16,744 nt of DNA, taken from the NCBI GenBank assembly GCA_028290765.1, contig JAQGJF010001021.1, positions 1-16,744 on the forward strand. The letters run 5' to 3'. Below, piece after piece: positions 1 through 7,233 of this stretch (positions are counted from its first letter, which is position 1; each line of letters opens with the position of its first letter). The notes beneath the pieces were generated by a model. That model was not told the origin of the DNA and made no database searches. It saw nothing but the letters and a program-made list of their open reading frames with translations. A program made the position numbers and the translations under genes. The DNA is from Tardiphaga sp. GTDB taxonomy: Bacteria > Pseudomonadota > Alphaproteobacteria > Rhizobiales > Xanthobacteraceae.

Positions 1-1023
1 TTCTTCACCTTTCACCACATCATGTACCTGGTCGACCTGCGGCGCGGAAAGGCGCCGCCCTACCCGCTCGGCCGCTACGCGCTCTACATCTCGTTTTTTC
101 CGCAGGCCATCGCCGGCCCGCTGGCGCGCTGGTCGCAGGTCATCGATCAGTTCGGCCGCGAGGTCTATGCGCCCGGCTGGCAGCGTCAGTTCTGCGTCGG
201 CCTCGTCTTCATCGGGATCGGTCTGATCGAAAAGATCATGCTCGGCGACCGGATCGGGCGGATGCTCGATCCGATCTACGCGCAGGCCGAACTCGGTCCG
301 GTGCCCGCCGGACAATCCTGGCTCGCGGTCGGTTTCGGTTTCCAGATCCTGTTCGACTTCGCCGGCTATTCGGACATCGCGATCGGGGTCGGTCTTTTGT
401 TCGGCGTTCGGCTGCCGTTCAATTTCGACGCACCCTATCGCTCGGTCAACATCCAGGATTTCTGGCAGCGCTGGCACATGACCCTGATGCTGTTCCTGCG
501 CGACTACGTCTTCCACCCGCTCGCCCATGCCCGCATCGTGCATCGGCGCTTTCGCCTCCTGCAATATTTCGGCGCGATGCTGATCACGATGGCACTGTGC
601 GGGCTGTGGCACGGCGCGAACTGGACTTTCGTGGTGTGGGGCACCCTGCATGGCGGCGCGCTGGTGATCTGCTCGCTCTGGCGCCGCTACTGCCCGAAGC
701 TGCCAATGCTGCTCGGCTGGGCACTGACGGTGATGCTGGTGCTGCTCACCGGGGTAATTTTTCGCGCGGCAACGCTGGAGGGGGCTTGGCATCTGTTTCA
801 GGGGCTGGCCATCGCACCGGAGTTCGACCGGGTTCGGCAGTTGACGCCGCTGGTTGCCGCCATGCTGGTGGCCTTCCTGCTGCCTGCGAGCCAAGATCTC
901 GTCGCCCTGCTGACCCGCAAGCCGAGACCCCTGCTCGCCGCCTTTCTTGGAATCGTGCTGCTGGCTCTGCTGATCGAACTGGGAGACCGCGACGTCTATG
1001 AGTTCGTCTATTTCAGGTTCTGA
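1..1023 (+). CDS. MBOAT family membrane O-acyltransferase (AlgI/DltB-like), 5'-truncated by window
   Basis: The frame is open from base 1, and the residues before the first ATG at 22 read FFTFHHI, which continues the usual MBOAT 'SFFTFH..YLVD' stretch. The gene therefore begins upstream and the ATG at 22 is internal. The protein is a polytopic inner-membrane acyltransferase. Visible hallmarks are the 'QDFWQRWHMTL..FLRDYVFHPL' segment and the 'LCGLWHGANWTFVVWGTLHG' segment, which contains the histidine regarded as catalytic in MBOAT proteins. Several hydrophobic helices follow to the C-terminus. Family members such as AlgI, PatA and DltB move acyl groups to polymers outside the membrane and work with an SGNH-type partner. 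The next gene overlaps this one by 26 bp and encodes such a partner. Donor and acceptor are unknown; the nearby carrier protein and acyl-AMP ligase suggest an acyl-ACP donor (inference). The family call is firm. Confidence 0.93.
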   Translation, partial: FFTFHHIMYLVDLRRGKAPPYPLGRYALYISFFPQAIAGPLARWSQVIDQFGREVYAPGWQRQFCVGLVFIGIGLIEKIMLGDRIGRMLDPIYAQAELGPVPAGQSWLAVGFGFQILFDFAGYSDIAIGVGLLFGVRLPFNFDAPYRSVNIQDFWQRWHMTLMLFLRDYVFHPLAHARIVHRRFRLLQYFGAMLITMALCGLWHGANWTFVVWGTLHGGALVICSLWRRYCPKLPMLLGWALTVMLVLLTGVIFRAATLEGAWHLFQGLAIAPEFDRVRQLTPLVAAMLVAFLLPASQDLVALLTRKPRPLLAAFLGIVLLALLIELGDRDVYEFVYFRF

Positions 1024-2008
1024 CGACGCATCGGCCTGGGGCCGCTGTCTGGCGGCCTGTCTCGGCACGCTTGCGCTCTGCGCTGCGCTGATATTCGCGG
1101 TCATGATCGCGGTCGATCCCTACGACAGCGGCCGATTCGGACTGCTCGGCATCAAGGGAGTCAGCGATGCCAACCCGCGCATCGCGAACGCCAGCCGCGC
1201 CCGCGACCTGCAGTTCGATGCGGCGGTGATCGGCGATTCCACCGCCATACCACTCAGCCCAACTCAACTCTCGCAGAAGGCCGGCATGCGTTTCGTCAAG
1301 CTGACGGCCTACGGCTTCGATCCGCGCGAGCAGCTCGCCACGCTGGATTTCTACATCCGGCAGCATTCCCGCATCGGCGCGCTGGTCGTCGTCACCAATA
1401 TGCCCTGGTGCGCCCGCGCCCCGCTGCCGGCGCTGCGCGAAGCGTTTCCGTTCTGGCTCTATGACGGCAGTGCGCCCGACTATGCCGCCCGCCTGTTTTC
1501 CTGGCGCGCGCTCGAACATGTCGCCCAACGGATCATGATCGGTCTCGGCTCGCGGACACGCGAGAATCCTGACGGCCATGTCGACTATGAAGAGATTTGG
1601 CCACCCGGCGAGTTCCGCGACACGGACATCCCGAGGGAGATGGTGCCGACCGTAGCCGGCAAGGCAGACGATGCTTTCCCGTTCATCATGCGCCTTGGTA
1701 CCGCGCTCGAGAAACTTCCCGCCGACGCCCCACTGGTGCTGGTCATGCCGCCGACGTTTCGCACCTTGGTCCCGCAGCCGGGGAGTGTCGCGGCCGCGGA
1801 AAACGAGGCCTGCGCCGGGGCCTTGAAACGCCTCGTCGAACGCCGGGCGCGAGGCAATTTTATCGACTTCCGGGTCGACAATGCCCTTACGCGCGATCCG
1901 GCCAATTTCGCCGACGTCATTCACTACCGCGCGAAAATTGCCCGCAAGATGGAAGACGGCATTGCCGCCAGCATCCGGCTCGGCAAGGACGCCAAAATCG
2001 ATTTCTGA
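998..2008 (+). CDS. Membrane-anchored SGNH-hydrolase-like protein, putative partner of the MBOAT acyltransferase
   Basis: This 336-residue protein starts at an ATG inside the 3' end of the MBOAT gene (26-bp overlap), so the two are probably translationally coupled. A GGGAG lies about 12 bases upstream of the start. One hydrophobic segment (about residues 17-39) looks like a signal anchor, leaving the rest periplasmic. Two SGNH-like signatures are visible: G79-D80-S81-T82 (block I, putative nucleophile Ser81) and D306-V-I-H309 near the C-terminus (the DxxH of block V). Spacing and topology resemble DltD, PatB and AlgJ/AlgX-type partners of MBOAT proteins, although overall similarity to any named family is weak by eye. 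The likely role is transfer of the acyl group to its acceptor, or acceptor recognition, outside the membrane. Catalytic activity is inferred from the motifs only. Confidence 0.8.
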   Translation: MSSSISGSDDASAWGRCLAACLGTLALCAALIFAVMIAVDPYDSGRFGLLGIKGVSDANPRIANASRARDLQFDAAVIGDSTAIPLSPTQLSQKAGMRFVKLTAYGFDPREQLATLDFYIRQHSRIGALVVVTNMPWCARAPLPALREAFPFWLYDGSAPDYAARLFSWRALEHVAQRIMIGLGSRTRENPDGHVDYEEIWPPGEFRDTDIPREMVPTVAGKADDAFPFIMRLGTALEKLPADAPLVLVMPPTFRTLVPQPGSVAAAENEACAGALKRLVERRARGNFIDFRVDNALTRDPANFADVIHYRAKIARKMEDGIAASIRLGKDAKIDF

Positions 2009-3727
2009 TTACGCCGCCGGGCCGGCCAGAACGTTGAGGCGGTTTTCGGCCCAGAGCTTGCGGGTCAGGCTGCGCTGGATCTTTCCGCTTGTGGTCTTCG
2101 GCAGGCTGCCGGGACGAATCAACACGATGTGACGCGCGAAGAGCTCATGCTGGTCCGACACCGCTTCCCGGATCAGGCCGACGATTTCCGCCGCATCGAT
2201 CCGGTTTCGCTCGGTGCGTTCGATCTCCTGAACGATGACCAGGGTTTCCTCTTCCCGATCGTCGGGCACCGAGAACGCAGCGCCGCCATTCTGGCGTAGC
2301 GCCGGATGCAGCGCCTGCACGGTGGCCTCGATATCCTGCGGATAATGGTTGTTGCCGCGGACGATGATGAGGTCCTTGATCCGGCCGGTGATGAACAACT
2401 CGCCGTCGGCATCGAGAAAGCCGAGATCCCCGGTCCGAAGCCAGCTTGCATCCTCATCGGCGCCAGCGATCGCGGCATGGAGGCCGGTTCTCGTCGCCTC
2501 CTCGTTTCGCCAATAATTGCGGGCGACGTTCGGTCCATGGACCCAGATTTCACCGACCCGATCGGAGGAAAGCAGTTCGCCGCTGTCCGGCTCCACGATC
2601 GCGATCCGCTCATTGACCAGCGCACGGCCGCAACCGACCAGGGTCTGCATGTCAGCCGGATCGGCCGGCGCGCGGACCTCGTGCGCCTGCAGACCCGATT
2701 GGCTCACCATCCGCGTCACGCAGCCCGCGCCGCGGCGGCCACCGGCGATCAGCAGGGTCGCCTCCGCCATGCCATAGGCCGGAAACATTGCGTCGGGATC
2801 AAAGCCGTGCCCGGCGAAAGTGTCGCGAAATCTCCGGATCGTTTCGGCATGAACCGGCTCGGCGCCATTCAGCGCGACTTTCCAGCAGGAGAGATCGATA
2901 TTGTCCATCTGATCAGCTCGATACCGGCTCACGCAAAGATCGAAGCTGAAGTTCGGGCCGCAGGCGACTTCCGCACGATAATGATGGATCGCGCGCAGCC
3001 AATTGAGCGGACGCTGCATGAAGGCATTCGGCGCCATCAACATGCACAACGAGCCAAGATAGAGCGTCTGCAGCGCGTTCAGGATCAATCCCATGTCGTG
3101 ATAGAGCGGCACCCAGTTCACATAGGTCGATTGCCTGGTATTGCCGAGCGCCAGCCGGATCATTTCCAGATTGGCCAGCAGATTGGCGTGGCTGACGGCG
3201 ACCCCCTTGGGATCCGAGGTCGAGCCCGAGGTATATTGCAGAAAGGCGATATCTTCCGAATTCGGCAGCGGCAGATCGGCTATGCCGGGCTCGGCGAGCG
3301 CCAGATCCACCGGGAGCCATTGGATGCGGTCGTTGCGGAACCGGGCGCGCAGGTCGCTGCGGTTCGCCAGCGCCGGACTGGTGAGGGCGACCGCCGGCTC
3401 GCAGTTCGCCACAATGGCAGCACTGGAATCGCGGGCGCTCTGGCGACGCGGCACCATCATCGGCACCGCAATGACGCGCGCGATCTGGCATCCGAAAAAC
3501 GCGACGATGAATTCGAGGCCGGGCGGAAACACCAGAAGGGCGCGATCGCCTGACTGGGTGATTTTTGTCAGCCGTCTCGCCAGTGCGGACGCGGCATCAT
3601 GAAGCTGGCGAAAGCTGATGACTGCCTCTTCCGTTCCCCGATCCGACAGGAAGACGTAGGCGCGCTCATCGGGCTGCGTTTCGGCACGATAAGCGAGGAG
3701 CGTTACCAGTGAGGAGAACGTCTCCAT
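2009..3727 (-). CDS. Fatty-acyl-AMP ligase (FAAL-type adenylate-forming enzyme)
   Basis: This 572-residue protein of the ANL superfamily activates a carboxylic acid with ATP to an acyl-adenylate and, in FAALs, passes it to an acyl carrier protein. The ATP-binding loop is Y165-TSGSTSDPKG. Further motifs are WVPLYHDMGLI (205-215), AYGMAEATL (318-325), RTGD (431-434) and GRIKDLIIVRG (448-458), followed by NHYPQDIE. The C-terminal catalytic lysine is K549 in TTSGKIQ. 'QYTSGSTSDPKG', 'LYHDMGLI' and 'RGNNHYPQDIE' are typical of the FAAL branch rather than of ordinary acyl-CoA synthetases. The acyl carrier protein gene lies 40 bp upstream on the same strand and is the likely acceptor. The stop codon abuts the stop of the SGNH-like gene on the opposite strand with no spacer. 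Acyl chain length cannot be read from the sequence. Confidence 0.92.
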   Translation of the reverse strand: METFSSLVTLLAYRAETQPDERAYVFLSDRGTEEAVISFRQLHDAASALARRLTKITQSGDRALLVFPPGLEFIVAFFGCQIARVIAVPMMVPRRQSARDSSAAIVANCEPAVALTSPALANRSDLRARFRNDRIQWLPVDLALAEPGIADLPLPNSEDIAFLQYTSGSTSDPKGVAVSHANLLANLEMIRLALGNTRQSTYVNWVPLYHDMGLILNALQTLYLGSLCMLMAPNAFMQRPLNWLRAIHHYRAEVACGPNFSFDLCVSRYRADQMDNIDLSCWKVALNGAEPVHAETIRRFRDTFAGHGFDPDAMFPAYGMAEATLLIAGGRRGAGCVTRMVSQSGLQAHEVRAPADPADMQTLVGCGRALVNERIAIVEPDSGELLSSDRVGEIWVHGPNVARNYWRNEEATRTGLHAAIAGADEDASWLRTGDLGFLDADGELFITGRIKDLIIVRGNNHYPQDIEATVQALHPALRQNGGAAFSVPDDREEETLVIVQEIERTERNRIDAAEIVGLIREAVSDQHELFARHIVLIRPGSLPKTTSGKIQRSLTRKLWAENRLNVLAGPAA

Positions 3728-3767
3728 CTCGACGACACTGCTGACAGCCAGAAAATCTGGAGAAAAT

Positions 3768-4022
3768 CTAGAGGGAAGAAAGCGTCGCGTGCTTTTCGGC
3801 GAGATAGCGGGACAATTCGTTGACGGTCGGATAATCGTAGAAATTATCCGGCGACAGCTCCAGGCTGAGCTTCTCCTCCAGCTCCATCATGACGTAGATC
3901 GTCATCGCCGAGTCGAGCCCGAGCCGGTTGAATTTAGTGTCGGTCCTGACGGTGTGTTTCGGCATGCGAAGCGCATTGGCCAGCGAAACCACACAAAATT
4001 CCGAAATTTGCTCAGATGTCAT
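3768..4022 (-). CDS. Acyl carrier protein
   Basis: This 84-residue carrier protein has the phosphopantetheine attachment motif LGLDSAM at residues 34-40, with Ser38 as the modified residue. The flanking acidic helices (MELEEKLSLELSPDNFYDYPTVNEL) are typical of ACPs that serve FAALs and polyketide-type enzymes. A longer reading from a TTG at 4049 would add nine residues. I chose the ATG at 4022 because a good promoter places its -10 hexamer at 4048-4053, over that TTG, and because 84 residues is a normal ACP length. It is the first gene of a two-gene unit with the acyl-AMP ligase, which probably loads it. By analogy with DltC it could carry the acyl group to the nearby MBOAT protein (inference). 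Confidence 0.92.
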   Translation of the reverse strand: MTSEQISEFCVVSLANALRMPKHTVRTDTKFNRLGLDSAMTIYVMMELEEKLSLELSPDNFYDYPTVNELSRYLAEKHATLSSL

Positions 4023-4047
4023 GAATCGTTGCCCAAAGCCAACTTCC

Positions 4048-4075
4048 AAAATACGGACGCACCACTGGTTGTCAA
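4048..4075 (-). promoter_or_regulatory. Sigma-70-type promoter of the acyl carrier protein/acyl-AMP ligase unit
   Basis: On the minus strand a TTGACA (bases 4075-4070) is followed after 16 bases by TATTTT (4053-4048). The -35 box matches consensus fully and the -10 box is TATxxT. Transcription would start near 4041, giving a leader of about 19 bases before the ATG at 4022. An imperfect dyad at 4067-4085 covers the -35 box. Confidence 0.6.
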
Positions 4076-4085
4076 TTCGTCAACC
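4067..4085. promoter_or_regulatory. Imperfect dyad over the -35 box, possible operator
   Basis: The arms GGTTG and CAACC are perfect complements 9 bases apart, and some inner positions also match, giving a 19-bp imperfect palindrome. It overlaps the TTGACA of the acyl carrier protein promoter, where a repressor would compete with RNA polymerase. No candidate regulator gene lies next to it, and chance is possible. Confidence 0.3.
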
Positions 4086-4292
4086 GGGAAATCACCGCGA
4101 ATCTCCGGATTGTCGATATTTAGGCAACATGGCACTTCGGGAAGTAGCGGCCGGCCAACGAGAGCCGCTGCCGGCACTTAGAAGCACGCCTCTCCAAGGC
4201 CCGAGCCCTCATTTAACCAACCGCCGCCGCTGAAAGGCCGCGGCAACTGCCGTGCCCGCCGGGTCGGGGTGGACGCCTCGAAGCCTGCGATA
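4086..4292. other. Intergenic stretch between divergent units, nothing recognised
   Basis: Between the promoter of the acyl carrier protein unit and that of the ferredoxin reductase operon I see no coding frame with protein-like character, no RNA gene and no long repeat. Short open frames here lack a ribosome binding site and have low-complexity translations. It probably insulates two divergent transcription units. Confidence 0.4.
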
Positions 4293-4321
4293 TTGACTAA
4301 GTATCTAGTTAGTTATATGCT
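4293..4321 (+). promoter_or_regulatory. Promoter of the ferredoxin reductase-dehydrogenase-ferredoxin-hydratase operon
   Basis: TTGACT (4293-4298), a 17-base spacer and TATGCT (4316-4321) form a good sigma-70-type promoter reading toward the ATG at 4360. The expected transcript start is near 4328. The whole spacer is filled by the dyad motif at 4296-4313, so bound regulator would exclude RNA polymerase. Confidence 0.65.
4296..4313. promoter_or_regulatory. Operator copy A (dyad shared with 12824-12841)
   Basis: The 18-bp site follows the symmetric pattern ACTAA-n-TA-nn-TA-n-TTAGT, and 14 of 18 positions obey the dyad. The surrounding 21 bases (4298-4318, TAAGTA-Y-CTAGTTAGTTATAT) occur again with one difference at 12826-12846, upstream of the operon containing a TetR gene. 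Length and symmetry suit a TetR-family dimer. The site lies between the -35 and -10 boxes, which predicts repression. Confidence 0.7.
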
Positions 4322-4359
4322 GATCTCACCTTGAAACCACCCCAAGACCAATCCCCGCC

Positions 4360-5133
4360 ATGAGCAATTTATCGTACGAACAGGTCACGAGTGTCCGTCA
4401 CTGGACCGACCGGCTATTCAGCTTCAAAACCACCCGAAATCCCGGCTTCCGCTTTCAGAACGGCCAGTTTGCGATGATCGGCATCGAGGTCGATGGACGG
4501 CCGCTGTTGCGCGCCTACAGCATGGCCAGCGCAAACCATGAGGAAGAGCTCGAATTCTTCTCGATCAAGGTCGCGAATGGTCCCCTCACCTCCCGCCTCC
4601 AGCACCTGGAGCCGGGCAGCAGCATCATCGTCAACAGTAAGCCCACCGGCACCTTGATCCATGGCAATTTGCTGCCGGGACGGTTCCTGTACCTGCTGTC
4701 GACAGGGACCGGCCTGGCCCCGTTCCTCAGCGTGATCAAGGATCCCGAGACCTATGAGCGGTACGAGAAGGTGATCCTGGTGCACGGCTGCCGCCATGTC
4801 GCGGAGCTCGCCTACCAGGACCTCATCACCAAGGATCTGCCGGACCACGAATTTTTGGGCGATTTGGTCAGCGACAAGCTGATCTATTACCCGACCGTGA
4901 CGCGCGAGCCGTTCCGCAACACCGGACGGATTACCGATCTCATCAGCTCAAACCGGCTGTTCGACGATATCGGATTGCGCCCGATGTCGGTGCAGGACGA
5001 TCGTGTCATGCTATGCGGCAGCCCCAGCATGCTGCGCGATGTCGTGACCATCCTGCGCGCGCGCGACTTCCGGGAGGGTAGCCATAGCGAACCGGGCCAC
5101 TTCGTGGTTGAACGGGCATTCGTCGAAAAATAG
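4360..5133 (+). CDS. fpr: Ferredoxin--NADP+ reductase (bacterial FPR type)
   Basis: This 257-residue flavoenzyme exchanges electrons between NADPH and ferredoxin or flavodoxin in the cytoplasm. The FAD-binding motif is R51-AYS54. The nicotinamide/pyrophosphate loop is STGTGLAP (114-121), HGCRHVAELAY (142-152) fits the 2'-phosphate region, and CGSPSML lies further on. The C-terminus AFVEK is typical of the short bacterial FPR subclass. Full length agrees with the family. It is the first gene of a four-gene operon that also encodes a 7Fe ferredoxin, its likely partner. The leader shows no clear Shine-Dalgarno sequence before the ATG. The promoter carries the operator shared with the CoA-transferase operon, so this copy is probably induced with the catabolic pathway rather than being a housekeeping stress enzyme (inference). 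Confidence 0.93.
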   Translation: MSNLSYEQVTSVRHWTDRLFSFKTTRNPGFRFQNGQFAMIGIEVDGRPLLRAYSMASANHEEELEFFSIKVANGPLTSRLQHLEPGSSIIVNSKPTGTLIHGNLLPGRFLYLLSTGTGLAPFLSVIKDPETYERYEKVILVHGCRHVAELAYQDLITKDLPDHEFLGDLVSDKLIYYPTVTREPFRNTGRITDLISSNRLFDDIGLRPMSVQDDRVMLCGSPSMLRDVVTILRARDFREGSHSEPGHFVVERAFVEK

Positions 5134-5193
5134 CGGGCGAACCGACGGCAGACTCCCATCTGCCGCCGCCTCAACACCGGATAAGGAGCTCGA

Positions 5194-5994
5194 ATGATCA
5201 CCGGCACCACCCGTCTGTACGCGATCATCGGCGATCCCATCGCCCATGTCCGGGTGCCGATGGTCTTCAATGACTATTTCACCGCCCGTGGCATCGACGC
5301 CGCCTGCGTCGCCATCCAGATCGGCCGCGACGATCTGGCCGCGGGCTGGGCGGGCTTGAAGTCCATCCGGAATCTCGACGGCTTTATCGTCACGGCTCCG
5401 CACAAGGCCGGCGCCGGCCAGCTGTGCGACGCGCTCGATCGTGAAGGATCCTACAGCGGCATCGCCAATACGGTGCGCCGGGAGCGCGACGGCAGCTTCA
5501 CCGGAACGTTGCTGGATGGCCGCGGCTTCGTCGCGGGGATGAAGTCGGCCGGCCACGAGGTCAGGGGACGACGCGTCTACATGGCGGGTTCCGGAGGCGC
5601 CGGCACCGCGTTGGCATTTGCCCTGGCCGATAGCGGCGTCAAGTCCCTGACCATTCACAACCGCACGGCATCGCGAGCCGAGGCCCTCATCAAGCAGATG
5701 CAGGCTACGTTTTCGGAGTGCGAGGTCCGGCTCGGCACGCGCAATGCCGCCGGCCACGACATCGTCATCAACGCCACCGCGCTCGGGCTGAAGCCGGACG
5801 ATGGATTTTCCTTCGAACCGGAGACCGCGGACTCCGCCGCCCTGTTCGCCGAAGTCATCATGAAGCCGGAATACACCCCACTCCTGCTAGCCGCGCGGGC
5901 GCGAGGCCATCAGGTCCACAGCGGTGTCCATATGCTGGACGGCCAACTTGAGATGATGATGGGCTTTTCCGGCCTCTCCAGGCCGGCCGCGTAA
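5194..5994 (+). CDS. Shikimate dehydrogenase family oxidoreductase with altered substrate site
   Basis: This 266-residue AroE-like NAD(P)-dependent dehydrogenase starts at an ATG with AAGGAG five bases upstream. The N-terminal motif reads G13-DPIAHVRVP22. In AroE the two serines of the HSxSP motif bind the substrate carboxylate; here both are valine (V19, V21). The catalytic lysine (K71 in TAPHK) and the catalytic aspartate (D108 in LLDGRGF) are present, and ANTV (91-94) is kept, but the usual NTD before the glycine is LLD. The nucleotide-binding loop is GSGGAG (132-137) and NRT follows at 156-158. The fold and chemistry are thus retained while the substrate site is changed. It sits between ferredoxin reductase and ferredoxin genes in a catabolic operon, away from aromatic amino acid genes. 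I expect it to oxidise or reduce a cyclic alcohol or ketone other than shikimate (inference). Confidence 0.88.
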   Translation: MITGTTRLYAIIGDPIAHVRVPMVFNDYFTARGIDAACVAIQIGRDDLAAGWAGLKSIRNLDGFIVTAPHKAGAGQLCDALDREGSYSGIANTVRRERDGSFTGTLLDGRGFVAGMKSAGHEVRGRRVYMAGSGGAGTALAFALADSGVKSLTIHNRTASRAEALIKQMQATFSECEVRLGTRNAAGHDIVINATALGLKPDDGFSFEPETADSAALFAEVIMKPEYTPLLLAARARGHQVHSGVHMLDGQLEMMMGFSGLSRPAA

Positions 5995-6026
5995 CCCGTG
6001 CAACCAGGAATTGGCGAGACTACAAG

Positions 6027-6359
6027 ATGACCTACGTCGTTACCGAGAACTGCATTCGCTGCAAATACATGGACTGCGTCGAAGTCTGCCCGGTCGATTG
6101 CTTTTATGAGGGCGAGAACATGCTCGTCATCCATCCCGACGAATGCATCGATTGCGGCGTCTGCGAACCCGAATGTCCCGCCGACGCCATCAAGGCCGAC
6201 ACCGAGCCCGGGCTTGAGAAGTGGCTCGAGGTCAACGCTAAATTCGCGCCGGAATGGCCCAATATCACCTCCCGCAAGGAACCGCCGGCCGATGCCAAGC
6301 AATGGGACGGCGTTGCCGACAAATACGAAAAATTCTTCGCTCCGGAAGCCGCCAAATGA
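6027..6359 (+). CDS. fdxA: 7Fe ferredoxin ([3Fe-4S][4Fe-4S], FdxA type)
   Basis: This 110-residue ferredoxin closely resembles Azotobacter ferredoxin I. By comparison with that protein, C9, C17 and C50 bind the [3Fe-4S] cluster and C21, C40, C43 and C46 the [4Fe-4S] cluster; C12 and C25 are the extra conserved cysteines. The C-terminal extension of about 50 residues is normal for the family. It is a low-potential cytoplasmic one-electron carrier. A weak GGCGAG lies eight bases before the ATG. The stop codon overlaps the next start as ATGA (6356-6359). With the reductase encoded two genes upstream it forms an NADPH-ferredoxin couple within the regulon; the final electron acceptor is not evident. 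Confidence 0.96.
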   Translation: MTYVVTENCIRCKYMDCVEVCPVDCFYEGENMLVIHPDECIDCGVCEPECPADAIKADTEPGLEKWLEVNAKFAPEWPNITSRKEPPADAKQWDGVADKYEKFFAPEAAK

Positions 6360-7117
6360 CCCACGCCTCCTTTGCCCGTGACTTGATGGCAGCCCGTCGC
6401 GAGGCCCGCCTGCTCGATCCGAAGGCCCTGCCCGCCATCGCCGATGTCGAGGACGCGTACAGCGTACAGACCGAACTTGCCGCGCTGGCGGCGGGCAACG
6501 TCCGCGGCTGGAAAGTCACCGCGCTGACGCGTGCGGACCAGGACAAATTTTCATCCTCTCGCGCCGTCGCCGGCATGCTGCTCGGCGATTACGTCCACGC
6601 CAATGCCGCAACGCTGAAACTGTCCGGAATGATCGCGCCACTGTTGGAATGCGAAATCGCGTTCGTGCTCGGCGCCGACCTGCCGGCCAGGGCGACGCCT
6701 TACGCACGCGATGAGATCGAAGCCGCGATCGCGCAGGTCGTGGCGGCGTTCGAGATCCCGGACGGCCGCGTGCCGGACGACTCCGCCCTTCTGCTGAAGC
6801 TCGCGGATTGCATGAACAATGGCGAGTTCATCGCGGGACAGCCAGTCGCCTTCTCCAGGGGCTTCGATGTGACCAGCATCGACATCGCCCTCGCCCATAA
6901 CGGCAAGACGCTAGAGCGCGGCAGCAGCGCACGCATCCTGAACGATCCGCTTCTCGCGGTGCTTGCGCTCGCCAATGCGCAGCCGCTCCCGGCCGGAGGG
7001 CTCAAGAAAGGCCAGGTCGTCACCACGGGGACCTGCACCAATCCCGTCAAACTGGAAAAAGGCGAATACACCGCGGAATTCGGCCCGCTCGGCAGCGTCA
7101 GGATGACGATCGTTTAA
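6356..7117 (+). CDS. 2-keto-4-pentenoate hydratase-like protein (MhpD/FAH superfamily)
   Basis: I place the start at the ATG at 6356, which overlaps the ferredoxin stop as ATGA and has GGAAG seven bases upstream. A longer in-frame reading from 6254 would only add translation of the ferredoxin gene in another frame. The 253-residue product matches the hydratase branch of the fumarylacetoacetate hydrolase superfamily, which adds water to 2-oxo-4-enoic acids using a divalent metal. Visible marks are GWKV (51-54), the acidic pair E98-C-E100 in [11 protein letters not shown], a further glutamate E133 in [13 protein letters not shown] (151-158) and the C-terminal TTGT..P....[12 protein letters not shown] block. 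It is the last gene of the operon and ends 20 bp before the large inverted repeat. Decarboxylases of the same fold cannot be excluded. Confidence 0.87.
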   Translation: MTHASFARDLMAARREARLLDPKALPAIADVEDAYSVQTELAALAAGNVRGWKVTALTRADQDKFSSSRAVAGMLLGDYVHANAATLKLSGMIAPLLECEIAFVLGADLPARATPYARDEIEAAIAQVVAAFEIPDGRVPDDSALLLKLADCMNNGEFIAGQPVAFSRGFDVTSIDIALAHNGKTLERGSSARILNDPLLAVLALANAQPLPAGGLKKGQVVTTGTCTNPVKLEKGEYTAEFGPLGSVRMTIV

Positions 7118-7137
7118 GGGTTGCAGTTATACTTCCG

Positions 7138-7227
7138 CGTCATGGCCGGGCTTGTCCCGGCCATCCACGTCTTTCTCACCGCGATGCTGTTAAGACGTGG
7201 ATGCCCGGGACAAGCCCGGGCATGACG
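7138..7227. repeat. Large inverted repeat (36-bp arms, 18-nt loop) between convergent operons
   Basis: Left arm 7138-7173 and right arm 7192-7227 pair at 34 of 36 positions, the exceptions being a G/G and a C/C at symmetrical places. Each arm carries its own smaller palindrome around CCGGGCTTGTCCCGG, so the element can form a branched or cruciform structure. It fills most of the 116-bp gap between two convergent stop codons and could serve as a bidirectional terminator, though the T-tract of a classical terminator is short. From memory, palindromes of this composition are dispersed in many copies through Bradyrhizobium-type genomes; that needs a genome search. Confidence 0.85.
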
Positions 7228-7233
7228 TTGCGT

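Noticed and set aside
3748..3769. CCAGA-AAA-TCTGG hairpin and a 9-bp direct repeat (AGAAAATCT) between the ACP and ligase genes
   Set aside because: Too short and AT-rich to separate from chance, and the second copy overlaps the ACP stop codon.
6254..6355. Upstream extension of the hydratase-like gene to an ATG at 6254
   Set aside because: The extra 34 residues are out-of-frame ferredoxin sequence; the ATG at 6356 has a good ribosome binding site and a stop/start overlap.
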